Assembly: GCF_000381345.1 (NCBI RefSeq)
Contig: NZ_KB906402.1
Location: forward strand, 145,981 to 209,980
From: Deinococcus apachensis DSM 19763
GTDB lineage: Bacteria; Deinococcota; Deinococci; Deinococcales; Deinococcaceae
DNA length: 64,000 nucleotides
Reading direction: 5' to 3'
Numbering within the stretch: position 1 is the first letter of the stretch; each line of letters opens with the position of its first letter. Under the pieces are notes generated by a model. The model did no database searches and was not told the origin of the DNA. It worked only from the letters and a program-made list of their open reading frames with translations. This document shows, in pieces, positions 53,510 through 64,000 of the stretch. A program made the translations under genes and the position numbers.

Positions 53510-54763
53510 ATGTTGGTTTCCGCCAGGGACCCCTCCAGCCGGGCCGTCCTGCAACTCCCCGAATTTCGCGCCATGCTCCTCGCCACGCTGTGCAGCACCC
53601 TCGCGGGCCGCGCCGTGGCCCTCACCGTCGCCTACCAGCTCTATCAGCTCACGAAAAACCCGCTTACGTTGGGCATTCTCGGGCTGGTGGAGGCGATCCC
53701 AGCGCTCAGCCTGGCCCTCTTCGGCGGGGTGGTGGCCGACCGCAACGATCGCCGCCGCATCCTGCTCACGACGACCACCATCGAGGTGGGGTGCGCGCTG
53801 CTGTTTGCCGGGTACGCCCTGCTGGGGGCGGGCGCGGGGGTGGGGCCCATCCTGGCGCTGGTGTTCTGCCTGGGGCTGGCGCGCGGCTTTTCCGACCCGG
53901 CCCTCCCGGCCTTCGAGGCGCAGGTCGTGCCGCGCGAACTCCTGCTGCGGGCGTCGGCCTGGCAGGCGAGCGTGTGGCAGGCGGCGGCCATCGCGGGTCC
54001 GGCGGTGGGGGGCGTGTTGTACGCGGCGCTGGGGGCGCGGGGCGCGTACCTCTTCGCTGCCGCGCTCTTCGGGGTGGCGCTGGGATGCGTGGCCTTTATC
54101 CGGCCCAAGCCGCGGCCCCACTTCGTGCCCGGCGAGCCCGTGTGGCAGAGCATCAAGGAGGGGCTGGCCTTCGTCCTGCGGCGGCAGGTCCTGGTGGGCA
54201 GCATGGCGCTCGACCTGTTCAGCGTGCTGTTCGGGGGCGCGGTGGCGCTGCTGCCGGTGTTTGCCTCGGACATCCTGCGGGTGGGGCCGACCGGCTTGGG
54301 GCTGCTGGTGGCCGCGCCCAGCGTCGGGGCGCTCGCGGTGATGCTGTACGCGACCACCCGACCGCCGGGGAAGAACGCCGGTCGCACCCTGCTGGGGGCC
54401 GTGGCGGGCTTCGGCGTGTGCATGGTCGTCTTCGGGCTGTCGCGGAACCTCGCCCTCAGCGTGGCGGCGCTCGTGCTGGCGGGCCTCTTCGACGGGATCA
54501 GCATGGTCGTGCGCCGCGCCACCCTGCGCCTCAAGGCTCCCGACCACCTGCGCGGGCGGGTGAGCGCGGTCAGCTCCATGTTCATCGGCGCGAGCAACGA
54601 GCTGGGCGCCTTCGAGAGCGGGGTCGCCGCCAGCCTGCTGGGCACCGCCCGCAGCGTGTGGCTCGGCGGCCTGGTCACGCTGCTGGTGGTGGGCGTGACG
54701 GCGTACCTGGCGCCCGAGCTGCGCGCGATGGACCTCACGGACGTGGCGGAGGACCGGGGCTGA
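53510..54763 (+). CDS. MFS transporter (EntS-like, MFS_3), 417 aa
   Basis: Twelve hydrophobic segments and the EntS/MFS_3 pattern, with [20 protein letters not shown] (the loop 2-3 motif) and [16 protein letters not shown] near the end. EntS-type proteins export siderophores or other small molecules. ATG 53510 lies six bases after TAGAGT (53498-53503), so the gene is leaderless. No siderophore genes lie nearby. The substrate is unknown. Confidence 0.88.
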   Translation: MLVSARDPSSRAVLQLPEFRAMLLATLCSTLAGRAVALTVAYQLYQLTKNPLTLGILGLVEAIPALSLALFGGVVADRNDRRRILLTTTTIEVGCALLFAGYALLGAGAGVGPILALVFCLGLARGFSDPALPAFEAQVVPRELLLRASAWQASVWQAAAIAGPAVGGVLYAALGARGAYLFAAALFGVALGCVAFIRPKPRPHFVPGEPVWQSIKEGLAFVLRRQVLVGSMALDLFSVLFGGAVALLPVFASDILRVGPTGLGLLVAAPSVGALAVMLYATTRPPGKNAGRTLLGAVAGFGVCMVVFGLSRNLALSVAALVLAGLFDGISMVVRRATLRLKAPDHLRGRVSAVSSMFIGASNELGAFESGVAASLLGTARSVWLGGLVTLLVVGVTAYLAPELRAMDLTDVAEDRG

Positions 54764-54846
54764 AACCGGGAAGGAGGAGGACTGCTCCAGGTGACCCTGA
54801 TTCCTGAGACAGGCGTTCTGCGTCCCAGCCTCCGGACCGCCGAGGT

Positions 54847-56502
54847 TCACCCCTGCCCGGGGGAGCCTGGCCCCTCGCCGCCCCGCGGGGGCTGGGGCAC
54901 GGTCCGGGGGCGACGGCCCGGCGACCGGTGCTCGGCCACCCGCACGGCGTTGCGCCCCGTGGCCTTGGCAGCATACAGCGCCTCGTCGGCGGCCTGCAAC
55001 GTCAGGTCCAGCCCGGTGTCGGGATCGAGCGGCGCCACCCCGAAGCTGGCGGTGGTCCGCAGTCCGGGCGCCACGTCCGCCCAGTCGAGGTCGGCCAGGA
55101 CGGACCGCAGGCGCTCGCAGCAGGCCAGGGCCTCGCTCAGGCTAACGCCGGACAGGATGACCACGAATTCCTCCCCGCCGAAGCGCGCCAGGCAGTCCAC
55201 CTGACGGAGCGCGGCCGTCAGGTCCCGGGTCACCCGCCTCAGCACAGTGTCGCCCACGCCGTGCCCGTAGGTGTCGTTCACCCGCTTGAAGTGGTCGAGG
55301 TCCATCAGGGCGACGGCGCTCCCCTGGCCGGGCCGCACCCGCAGCCCCTCAAGCACCCGCATGGCGTGCGTGCGGTTGGGCGCCCCCGTGAGCGGGTCTT
55401 TCAGGGCCGCCTCGGCCAGGGCCGCTGCGCGGACCTCCGCCTCGCGGGCCTGCTGCTCGATCTGGTGGACCAGGGCGCGCTGCTGGTGGTAGGCCCGGAA
55501 AAGGTCCTCGACCCGGCGCGTCACCTCCTGCTGCGCCTCGAAGGCGTCCTGAAAGCGCCCGGTCCGGGCATAGGCCTCGGCCAGCGCCTCACGTCCCCGC
55601 GCGGCCCAAAGGTCCTGCCCGCCAGCCTCGAAGTGCCGCACCGCCTGTTCCGCGTCGCGGATCGCCTCCGGCCACCTCCCCGCGTGGGCCGCCAGGCGGC
55701 TACGCTCCAGCAGCGCCCGGCCGAGCAGCAGCAGGCTGCCCGTCTGCCCCGCGAGCCCCACATGCTCATCGGCCAGGCGCCGGGCGGCGGGCAGGTCCCG
55801 CGCCCAGACGGCGTGGCGGGTCAGCGCGTCCAGGATGGACAGAACGTGCAGGGGCTGCGTCAGCGCGGCGCGGTCGGCATTCCACCCGCGCAGCTCGGCG
55901 ACGGCGGCGAGGAGCTGCGCCTCGACTCCCGCGCGGGCCGGGCCGGGCACCTCGCCCGCGCGGAGCGCCTCGGCCGCGCTGGTCACGTAGTTGATCGCAA
56001 AGGCCTGCCGCATCTCGCGCGAGTCGCCCAGGTCCAGGCCGCGGGCCTGTGGGGACGCCTGCAACTCGTGCAGCCGCGTCAGGGCCGCGCCGTACTGGCG
56101 GCGCTCCAGCTCGTGGTGGGAGGCGTTGACCGCGACCAGCGCCACCCCCCGGTCGTCCCCGGCCTCCCGCGCCAGCCGGTCGGCCTGCTGGAAGTGGACG
56201 GCGGCCCCCAGGTCGTCGTACGCCTCGGCCTGGACGAGGGCCAGCGCCACCTGCGCCTTGGCCTGCAGGGACGGGTCGCCCGCCGCCCGGGCCAGGTCCA
56301 GGCAGGCCAGCGCGTGGGTCATCGCCACCGCTACGTCGCCCGAGTCCAGCGCGGCGTACACCACCTCGCGGTGCAGGGCGGCGAGTTCGGCGGGCGGCGC
56401 CCCCGCGTCCCGGCGGGCGGCCAGGGCGGATTGCCGGGCCTCGACCGCCGCTCGCAGGGGGGCGGCCCCTGACGCTGGGGGGAGGCCGGACATCAGCCGC
56501 AT
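54847..56502 (-). CDS. Diguanylate cyclase with N-terminal TPR-like repeats, 551 aa
   Basis: Residues about 1-340 are helical repeats of TPR type (RDAEQAVRHFEAGGQDLWAA, FQDAFEAQQEVTRRV). Residues about 370-530 are a GGDEF domain with the active site RFGGEEFVVIL and an intact I-site (RQVD, five residues upstream), so product inhibition is expected. It makes c-di-GMP. The start is ATG 56502 or 56493. It lies 37 bases after the HD-GYP gene on the same strand, so opposing enzymes are probably co-transcribed. The TPR part may sense a partner protein. Confidence 0.9.
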   Translation of the reverse strand: MRLMSGLPPASGAAPLRAAVEARQSALAARRDAGAPPAELAALHREVVYAALDSGDVAVAMTHALACLDLARAAGDPSLQAKAQVALALVQAEAYDDLGAAVHFQQADRLAREAGDDRGVALVAVNASHHELERRQYGAALTRLHELQASPQARGLDLGDSREMRQAFAINYVTSAAEALRAGEVPGPARAGVEAQLLAAVAELRGWNADRAALTQPLHVLSILDALTRHAVWARDLPAARRLADEHVGLAGQTGSLLLLGRALLERSRLAAHAGRWPEAIRDAEQAVRHFEAGGQDLWAARGREALAEAYARTGRFQDAFEAQQEVTRRVEDLFRAYHQQRALVHQIEQQAREAEVRAAALAEAALKDPLTGAPNRTHAMRVLEGLRVRPGQGSAVALMDLDHFKRVNDTYGHGVGDTVLRRVTRDLTAALRQVDCLARFGGEEFVVILSGVSLSEALACCERLRSVLADLDWADVAPGLRTTASFGVAPLDPDTGLDLTLQAADEALYAAKATGRNAVRVAEHRSPGRRPRTVPQPPRGGEGPGSPGQG

Positions 56503-56539
56503 TCCCGGGGGGCGCCGCGGTCCCGCCCCGCGCCCCCGC

Positions 56540-58111
56540 TCATGACGGCAGCCCCAGGAACGCCTGCACGACCCGCGGATCGAACTGGCGCCCGGCACCC
56601 CGGGCCAGCTCCGCCCGCGCCGCCTCGGCGGGCCAGGCGGGCTTGTAGGGGCGGGGGCTGATCAGGGCGTCGTAGACGTCGACCACGCTGAAGATGCGGG
56701 CGAGCAGGGGGATGTCTTCCCCGGCCAGGCCGTCCGGGTAGCCCGCCCCGTCCCAGCGCTCGTGGTGCGACCGCACCACCTGCCGCACCTCGCGCGGCAC
56801 AAAGGCCTCGTCGCGGAGCATGTCGTCGCCCACCACCACGTGCGCCTGCATGGCCTCCCGTTCCGCCGGGGTGAGGGGACCGGGCTTGCGCAGAATCTGG
56901 TCGTCCACCGCCACCTTGCCCACGTCGTGCAGGTACGCGCCCCAGCGCAGGTGTTGCAGCGCGGCGGGGGACAGCCCCAACGCCTCGCCCAGCCGCACGG
57001 CCAGCCCGGTCACGCGGTCGGTGTGCCCGAAGGTCTCGCCGTCCCGGCGCTCCAGCACCCGGCCCACCCCCCGCAGGGCCGCCTCGCGCATCCGGCGCAG
57101 ATGCTCCACGCCCGCCGCCCGCTCCGTCGCCCGGTCAATGTGCGCCGCGACCATCTCCAGCAGGGTCACGGTCTCCGGAGAGACCTCATGGACCTGGCCG
57201 AGATGGGCGAGCCCGATGACCCCGCCCACCCGGCCCCGCGACCGCAGCGGCGCGGCCAGGGCCGTGTGGATCTGATTCACCGCGACCGGGGACGCCTGGC
57301 ACCAGCGGGGATAGTCCGGCACCACCAGGGTGGACTGCGTGTCCAGCACCTGGGCGACCAGCCCCGTCGGGGCGTGAGGCTGGTGCAGGCGCACGGCGTT
57401 CAGGTCACCCTCACCCAGGTGGCCCGCCAGCACCGTCAGGGCGACCTGCGACTCCCCACACCGCTCGAACACCGCCCCGGTCGTGAAGCCGCTGAGGTCC
57501 AGCAGGGTCTCCAGCGCCCGGCGGGCGATTTCATCCGGCGTCTGCAGGGACTCCAGCTCCGCGGACAGCCGGGCCAGCTGCTCGAAGCGGTGGGCCGTCT
57601 GCTGGGCGCGTTCGAGGGCCAACCAGCGGGCGTAGGCCACCCCAGCGGCCTGCCCCAGCAGGGTCAGCGTCTGCGCGTCCCCGTCCCCCAGCGTTTCGGC
57701 ACTGTCGGTGGTGTCGATGGACAGCACGCCGATCACCTGCCCGTCGGGGTCGGTGAGGGGCACGCCCAGGTACATCCCCGGCCGGGCCTGGCCCGAGATG
57801 AAGTGCGCGTCGGCGCGGGTGTGCGCGTCGGGCGCCAGATACGCCTCCCCCGCCACGAAGACCCGCCATGCCAGCGCCTCCCCCCAGCGAAAGGTGCGGC
57901 CAACGGCCTGCTCGGCAAGGTGACCGGCGGCGGCGACGACCTCCAGTTCCTCGCGGCACGGGCGGTGCAGCAGGGCGAGCACCGTGGTGGCGCGGGTGGC
58001 CTCCAGGGCCAGGGTCACGCACCGGCTGAACACGTCCTGGGACGAACGGGCCAGGTGAACCAGGACATGCGCGTCCAGAACGGGCTTGGGGGTGGGCAGC
58101 GTTTGGCTCAT
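56540..58111 (-). CDS. GAF-GAF-HD-GYP c-di-GMP phosphodiesterase, 523 aa
   Basis: Two GAF domains (about 25-165 and 185-330) precede an HD-GYP domain (about 350-520). The HD motif is LHDVGK and the GYP segment is HHERWDGAGYPDGL, followed by ARIFSVVDVYDALIS. All key metal-binding residues appear to be present. It likely breaks down c-di-GMP under a signal bound by the GAF domains. Start ATG 58111; a longer in-frame start adds an unstructured 60-residue tail. It is the first gene of a two-gene unit with the cyclase. Confidence 0.92.
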   Translation of the reverse strand: MSQTLPTPKPVLDAHVLVHLARSSQDVFSRCVTLALEATRATTVLALLHRPCREELEVVAAAGHLAEQAVGRTFRWGEALAWRVFVAGEAYLAPDAHTRADAHFISGQARPGMYLGVPLTDPDGQVIGVLSIDTTDSAETLGDGDAQTLTLLGQAAGVAYARWLALERAQQTAHRFEQLARLSAELESLQTPDEIARRALETLLDLSGFTTGAVFERCGESQVALTVLAGHLGEGDLNAVRLHQPHAPTGLVAQVLDTQSTLVVPDYPRWCQASPVAVNQIHTALAAPLRSRGRVGGVIGLAHLGQVHEVSPETVTLLEMVAAHIDRATERAAGVEHLRRMREAALRGVGRVLERRDGETFGHTDRVTGLAVRLGEALGLSPAALQHLRWGAYLHDVGKVAVDDQILRKPGPLTPAEREAMQAHVVVGDDMLRDEAFVPREVRQVVRSHHERWDGAGYPDGLAGEDIPLLARIFSVVDVYDALISPRPYKPAWPAEAARAELARGAGRQFDPRVVQAFLGLPS

Positions 58112-58407
58112 GGTCGTGGGGCGGCCGGTCCCGCGGCGCCCCACCCCGTGAACGGGAGCTGCGGCGTCAGGTTGACCACGGGCGTCAGGGTAGGATATTC
58201 GGTCATACAGAAGCCTAACGGCACAGACACTTGGGGGGCATGCCGGGCGCGGAAAGCACCCACCCCGCAGGCCGTGACCCCCACGTCGCGCCGTCACGCG
58301 CCCGTCCGGGGTACGGTATGGGGAACACCTGCCGCTTCACGGCGGTCTCCGGCTGCCGGTCGGGGACCAGACCCGCCGCCCACCTGTCCTGCCCCCCGAG
58401 GTGACCC
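58112..58407. promoter_or_regulatory. Divergent promoter region of the c-di-GMP and xylose genes
   Basis: The 296 bases hold no gene. A candidate promoter toward xylA is TTGACC (58172-58177) and TATTCG (58196-58201) with 18 bases between. It is weak evidence. No XylR-type operator was recognised. Confidence 0.3.
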
Positions 58408-59576
<1,169 letters not shown>

Positions 59577-59577
<1 letters not shown>

Positions 59578-61043
59578 TGGCCGAGGTCACCGTGGGCGTG
59601 GACCTGGGGACGAGCGGGGTCAAGGTCGTCGCGCTCGACGCGGCCCGCCGCTCCGTCGCCTCGGCCACCCGCAGCTATCCCCTGCTGACCCCCCAGCCCG
59701 GCTGGACCGAGCAGCGCCCGGGGGACTGGGTCGCAGCGGCGCTGGACGCCCTCTCGGAGGTGGCAGGCCTGCTGCGGGAGGGCGGTCACACCCCGGCGGC
59801 CCTGGGGCTGAGTGGGCAGATGCACGGCGCGGTGTTTCTGGACGCGGGCGGCGAGGTGCTGCGGCCCGCCCCGCTGTGGAACGACCAGCGCACGGGCGCG
59901 CAGGTGCGGCAGATCGAGGCGCGCATTCCCCGGCCCGACCTCATCGCGCGCACGGGAAACCGCGCGGTGACCGGCTTCCAACTCCCCAAGGTGCTGTGGC
60001 TGAGGGACGAGGAGCCGGAGGTCTTTGCCCGGCTCGCCCACGTGCTGCTCCCCAAGGACTATCTGGGGTACGTCCTGACCGGGGAGCTGGCGACCGAACC
60101 GTCCGACGCGAGCGGGGTGGGGGCCCTCAACCTCGCCTGGCTGGATTGGGACGGGGACATCCTGGGGGCGCTGGACCTCTCCCCCACCCTGTTTCCCGGG
60201 GTGCGGCCCTCCACCGCGCGGGTGGGAACCCTGCGGGCGGACCTCGCGGCGCGCACCGGACTCCCGGCCAGCCTGCCCGTCGTGGCGGGCGGGGGGGACA
60301 ATGCCGCCGCCGGAATCGCCCTGGGGCTCAGCGCCGCGCGGCCCGAGACCGGCTCGCTGAGCCTGGGGACGAGCGGCGTGCTGTTCGCCCCCCTCGCGCG
60401 GCCCACCCCCGACCCCGGGGGGCGGGTCCACCTCTTCGCCCACGCGGACGGGGGCTACCACCTGCTCGGCGTGACGCTGGCCTGTGCCGGGGCGTTGCAG
60501 TGGGTGCATGACCGCCTGTTTCCCGAGGCCGAACTGGGAACACTCCTGGAGGAAGCGCGGGCCGTGCCCGCCAGCGAGGAGGGCGTGCTGTTCCTCCCCT
60601 TCCTGGCCGGGGAGCGCAGCCCGCACATGGACCCTGACCTGCGCGGCGCGTGGCTGGGCCTGAGCCTGGCGCACCGCCGGGGTCACCTCGTGCGGGCGGT
60701 GCTGGAAGGAACGGCCTTCGCCCTCGCCGACACCTACGACGTGATGCGGGAGCATGTGGGGCTGCGCTCCCTGCTCGCCACGGGCGGCGGCGCGCGCAGC
60801 GACCTGTGGCTCGGCCTGATGGCTGACGCGCTGGGGCTGGACGTGTACCGCACGGGCTCGGCAGCGGGCGCGGCCGAGGGCGCCGCCGTGCTCGCCATGC
60901 CCGAGGGCGGGCTGCACGCCCGTCTGGGGGAAGCGATGGGGAGGCCGGACCTCCCGGAAGAGCCCGCCCCGCCCGTCCCATCACACGCGCCGCGCGGGGC
61001 CTACACTGCGGCCTTTCACCGCCTGTATGGCGGCCCAGCCTAA
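59577..61043 (+). CDS. xylB: Xylulokinase, 488 aa
   Basis: A FGGY-family sugar kinase. The start is [20 protein letters not shown], with [13 protein letters not shown] (about 78-90) and the ATP-binding part [14 protein letters not shown], then [20 protein letters not shown] and [20 protein letters not shown]. It phosphorylates D-xylulose, feeding the pentose phosphate pathway. ATG 59577 shares one base with the xylA stop (TGATG), which couples translation. It ends 7 bases before a strong hairpin. Confidence 0.95.
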
Positions 61044-61050
61044 ACGCCCG

Positions 61051-61086
61051 GGGAGGAGGGGCCATACGCCGCGCCCCTCCTCCCCG
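61051..61086. terminator. Perfect 13-base hairpin between convergent genes
   Basis: Arms GGGGAGGAGGGGC (61051-61063) and GCCCCTCCTCCCC (61074-61086) with a ten-base loop lie between xylB and the minus-strand binding-protein gene. It can stop transcription from both sides. No T run is present. Confidence 0.7.
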
Positions 61087-61099
61087 AACTGTCCAGGTC

Positions 61100-62665
61100 C
61101 TACTTCCCCTCGACCCGGATCAGGTTCAGCGACCCCACGGTGCCCAGCGGGCCGGTGATCCAGTTCTTGACCCGGGTGCGGGCGGCAGCCGGGGCCGCGC
61201 TGTGGACGATGGGCAGACGGACGTTGGCGTTGTACGTCAGCTCCTGAAGCTGGGCGTACACCCGCGCCTTGGCCTGGCGGTCGAGGGCGGCGCGGCCCTT
61301 GCCCAGCAGCGCGTTGATGTTGCCGGGGTCGAAGCCGATGTCGTCACTGCCCGCGTCGCCGTAAAAGGCGCTGTAGAAGTTGTCGGGGTCACTGTAGTCG
61401 CCGCTCCAGCCGTACAGGAACAGGTCGAAGCGGCCCTTCTGGCGGTCTTCGAGGTACTTGGCCCAGTCCTCGGTCCTCAGGTTCACCTTGATGCCGATAG
61501 CCCCCAGATCAGCGGCGATGGCCTCCGCGACGGGCTTGGGCTGCGGGAAGTAGGAGCGGCTGATGGGCATGTACCACAGGTCCACGGAGAAGCCGTTCGG
61601 GTAGCCCGCCTCGGCCAGCAGGCGCTTGGCGACGGCGGGGTTGTAGGTCACCTTGGGCACGTCTTTGGAGTTCGCCCAGTTCAGCGCGGGGGGGAGCAGG
61701 CTGTTGTCGGTCGCGCCCAGGTCGCCCCAGAAGGCGTCCACGATGGCGGGGCGGTTGACGGCGAAGCGGATCGCCTCGCGCACCTTGGTGTTGCTCAGCG
61801 CCTTGTTGCGGACGTTCATGTTCAGCAGGCCCACGTTGAAGGCGGGCGGCAGCACCAGGCGCAGGTTGGGATCGGCCTTGATCGACTTCGCCACCTGGGG
61901 ATCGAGGTTGCTCGTGAAGTCCACCGTCCCGGCCCGCAGCTCGTTCAGGCGCTGGCTGGGGTCCTTGATGAAGCGGAAGATCATCTGATCCAGTGTGCTG
62001 CGCGTGCCCCAGTAGTTCGGGCTGGGCTTCAGGACCAGCCGGTCCCCGGTGCGCCAGCTCACGTAGCGGAAGGGTCCGGTGCCGACTGCGCCGCTTGCGG
62101 GCGTGCCGTACTTCGCACCGAGCTTTTTCACCGCTGTGGGCGAGGCGATCCCGAAGTAGTCGGTTCCCAGCAGGTCGGGAAAGGCGGTGACGCCCCGGCT
62201 GAGCGTGAAGCGCACGGAGTTGGCGTTCACCTTGGAAATGGATTTGAGCAGGCTGCCGCTCTGCCCCTTGTAGCCGCCCATGAGTTCACCCCAGATCTCG
62301 AAGGTGCCGCCGTAGCGGTAGGGGTTTTTCGGGTCCCACCAGCGGTTCACGTTGAAGATCACGGCGTCTGCATTAAAGGGGGTGCCGTCGTGGAACTTCA
62401 CGTTCTGCCGCAGGGTGAAGGTCCACTGGGTCGCATTGGCGTTGCTCTTCCAGGCGGTGGCGAGGCCGGGGACGGGGGTCGCGGTACCGGGCTTGAAGTG
62501 GACCAGGCGGTCGTAGATCTGAACCTGACCCTGGAGACTGGGGCTGTCGCTGGCATTGCCGGGGTTCAGGTTCACGGGCTCGCCGGGCGCGCCGTACACC
62601 AGCGTGCCCGCCGCGAGCGCCTGACCGAGCAGCAAGGTGCCGAGCAGGGGGAGGAAGTTCTTCAT
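61100..62665 (-). CDS. ABC transporter peptide-type solute-binding protein (SBP_bac_5), 521 aa
   Basis: The family binds oligopeptides, dipeptides or glutathione-like compounds. The signal peptide is MKNFLPLLGTLLLGQALAAG. Typical blocks: VYGAPGEPVNLNPGNASDSP, IYDRLVHFKPGTATPVPGLA, WTFTLRQNVKFHDGTPFNAD (family signature), VGTGPFRYVSWRTGDRLVLK and FYSAFYGDAGSDDIGFD. It has no permease or ATPase gene beside it in this window, so the importer may be encoded elsewhere or share one. Start ATG 62665. It is a stand-alone gene on this strand. Confidence 0.92.
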   Translation of the reverse strand: MKNFLPLLGTLLLGQALAAGTLVYGAPGEPVNLNPGNASDSPSLQGQVQIYDRLVHFKPGTATPVPGLATAWKSNANATQWTFTLRQNVKFHDGTPFNADAVIFNVNRWWDPKNPYRYGGTFEIWGELMGGYKGQSGSLLKSISKVNANSVRFTLSRGVTAFPDLLGTDYFGIASPTAVKKLGAKYGTPASGAVGTGPFRYVSWRTGDRLVLKPSPNYWGTRSTLDQMIFRFIKDPSQRLNELRAGTVDFTSNLDPQVAKSIKADPNLRLVLPPAFNVGLLNMNVRNKALSNTKVREAIRFAVNRPAIVDAFWGDLGATDNSLLPPALNWANSKDVPKVTYNPAVAKRLLAEAGYPNGFSVDLWYMPISRSYFPQPKPVAEAIAADLGAIGIKVNLRTEDWAKYLEDRQKGRFDLFLYGWSGDYSDPDNFYSAFYGDAGSDDIGFDPGNINALLGKGRAALDRQAKARVYAQLQELTYNANVRLPIVHSAAPAAARTRVKNWITGPLGTVGSLNLIRVEGK

Positions 62666-63009
62666 GGCATTCCTTTCGCCCGGAGCGGCGGCTCCGAATG
62701 ACCGACAAGTTTTATCATCTTCTCGTCCGGAAAAGGTTCCTCATGAACCAAAGGTCAGGGTGTGGGGCCGGGACTGATCCGGGCCCCGGGACGGCGCGGC
62801 CCGCGAGTTGGCGCACACGCCTGGCCCTCCCCGTCCCGGTCACGGCCTCGCAGCGGCGAGAAGTGCCCCGAGCGGGTCGGGGGCCAAAGCGGACACGGCC
62901 GCCACGTCAGGTCTTTACAGAGTAAATCCAGCAGGATGGGCGTCCTGGGCCTGCTGGCGCACTGAAGTCCCAGATCGGGCGCGCAGGCCGCGCGGCGTTC
63001 GACCACCCG
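62666..63009. promoter_or_regulatory. Promoter region of the binding-protein gene
   Basis: An AT-rich stretch at 62700-62750 includes an inverted repeat GGTTC-N5-GAACC (62735-62749). It is the likely promoter and perhaps operator of the binding-protein gene. Short plus-strand frames here are not convincing. The remaining 250 bases hold nothing recognisable. Confidence 0.4.
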
Positions 63010-63129
63010 TCATCGCAGCACCTGCACGACCAACAGGGCGATCAGGACGATCCCGAAGGCCATGGGCGTCATCCAGAAGGCGTCGTGACGCTTCAAATGC
63101 CAGAGGTAGCGGCGCACCCGATATTTCAT
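63010..63129 (-). CDS. Single-pass membrane microprotein, 39 aa
   Basis: ATG 63129 begins MKYRVRRYLWHLKRHDAFWM and the TGA ends at 63010. A basic N-terminus of about 18 residues precedes one membrane helix, TPMAFGIVLIALLVVQVL. It resembles small DUF5989-type proteins seen near polysaccharide export genes, where an FW-x-P-M pattern begins the helix. The neighbour is a WecG/TagA-type glycosyltransferase, which supports such a role. The N-in orientation is expected from the positive charges. Confidence 0.6.
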   Translation of the reverse strand: MKYRVRRYLWHLKRHDAFWMTPMAFGIVLIALLVVQVLR

Positions 63130-63277
63130 TCCCCGAGGATCAGCCTGGGGGCGTTACCGGAACGTCTCTCCGCTGGGGGCGGGTCAAGGGTGATGCCCGC
63201 GGCACCGCGCGCACCCAGGCCTGCAGTGTCACCAGGGGGGGTCTACCCGTCCTCCCGCCTTCCCGCGCCAGGGTGCG

Positions 63278-63283
63278 TACACT
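63278..63283 (+). promoter_or_regulatory. -10 element of the glycosyltransferase gene
   Basis: TACACT lies six bases before the inferred first codon at 63290. The same TANNNT layout with a 5-7 base gap is seen at other leaderless genes in this window. Confidence 0.5.
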
Positions 63284-63289
63284 GGCGGG

Positions 63290-64000
63290 GTAACCGCGCA
63301 GACCCCACCGACCTCCCTGCCGGATCACGCCCAGAGGCCCGTTTCCCGCCCACTCCTGGGCACCCGCATCGACGCGACCAGCTACGCCCAAGCGGCAGCA
63401 GACGTGATCACCTGGGCGCAGGCCGGGGGCCCCCGCCGGGTCCACGCCGCCAACGTCCACATGGTCATGGAGGGAGTGGACGACCCCAACTTCCAGGCCG
63501 TCACCAACTCCGCCGACTTGGTCACGCCCGACGGGATGCCGCTCGTCTGGGGGTTGAAGCTGCTGGGGGTCCGGGACGCCGAGCGGGTCTACGGCCCCAC
63601 CCTGACCCTGCATGTCTGCGAGGCGGCAGCCAAAGCGGGGGTGCCCATCGGGTTGTACGGCGGCACGCCCGAGAGCCTGGGGGACTTCCGGGCTTTCCTG
63701 GAGCGCCAGTTCCCCGGCATCCAGGTGGCCTGCACGATTGCCCCGCCCTTCCGCCCGCTGACGCCCGAGGAGGACGCCGAGGACGTCCGGCAGATCCTCG
63801 CCTCCGGGGCCCGCATCCTTTTCGTGGGGATCGGCTGCCCGAAGCAGGAGTGGTGGATGTACCGTCACCGCGACCGGCTGCCCCTCACCATGCTGGGGGT
63901 GGGCGCGGCCTTCGACTTCCACTCGGGGCGGGTCCGGCAGGCACCCGGGGCGATGCAGCGCCTGGGGCTGGAGTGGCTCTTCCGGCTGGCGATGGAGCCC
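63290..64000 (+). CDS. WecG/TagA/CpsF-family glycosyltransferase, partial
   Basis: The family transfers a ManNAcA- or ManNAc-type sugar to a lipid-linked precursor. The window contains LLGTRIDATSYAQAAADVI, VHAANVHMVMEGVDDPNFQA, DLVTPDGMPLVWGLKLLG (the catalytic Asp/Thr region), LYGGTPESLGDFRAFLERQF, ILFVGIGCPKQEWWMYRHRD and the C-terminal VGAAFDFHSGRVRQAPGAMQ. It is cut by the window end. No ATG, GTG or TTG lies in frame between the upstream stop (63191) and the conserved start. The -10 element places the first codon at 63290, which reads GTA. The true start is uncertain. Confidence 0.88.

Overview
The window is GC-rich and looks like a chromosome segment from a Deinococcus-type bacterium. 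The support is the gene families present and many genes that start directly after a TANNNT -10 box with no ribosome binding site. A leaderless start of this kind is well known in Deinococcus. The assignment is an inference from the sequence alone; no database was searched.

Positions 1-14765 are a patchwork of prophage remnants and small hypothetical genes, mostly on the minus strand. They include a frame-broken small terminase gene, a large terminase gene joined to a 3'-truncated portal gene by an apparent one-base deletion, a 5'-truncated SRAP gene directly against the portal, a ParB-like fragment, a decayed Holliday-junction nuclease, a RusA gene, and the tail of a possible serine recombinase at the right edge. 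A YgiB-like lipoprotein/YgiC-like ATP-grasp pair and several lipoproteins and small membrane proteins lie inside this stretch.

Positions 14766-21630 hold an amidase, a MarR regulator with a membrane protein, a stop-interrupted NTF2-like gene, an SDR dehydrogenase, a VOC protein, the remnant of a metal-transporting P-type ATPase that still has an intact palindromic operator, and an MHYT sensor. Positions 21635-35661 form a long minus-strand beta-glucoside utilisation cluster: LacI regulator with operators, ABC sugar importer (binding protein and two permeases), a clan GH-A hydrolase, a GH1 enzyme, two GH3 enzymes (one cytoplasmic, one exported), a Gfo/Idh/MocA dehydrogenase, a sugar isomerase/epimerase and an MFS transporter.

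Positions 35921-52159 are the most unusual part. Two adjacent LuxR-type ATPase (LAL) regulators are surrounded by exported proteins, a very large lipoprotein and membrane proteins of unknown function. Three promoter regions here carry the same 17-19 base box as an inverted pair. In four promoter orientations the box sits 37-38 bases upstream of a TANNNT -10 element. This looks like a dedicated cell-envelope or secreted-protein regulon. The genes include two tandem paralogues of an unknown exported family, an unknown partner protein and a KAS II-like synthase.

Positions 52287-64000 hold a NAGPA-type phosphodiester glycosidase, an MFS exporter, a c-di-GMP pair (diguanylate cyclase and HD-GYP phosphodiesterase in one operon), xylA-xylB, a peptide-type ABC binding protein, a 39-residue membrane protein and the start of a WecG/TagA glycosyltransferase.

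At least seven apparent reading-frame breaks across the window sit in C or G runs and are each repaired by one base. Homopolymer sequencing error should be excluded before any of these genes is called dead.
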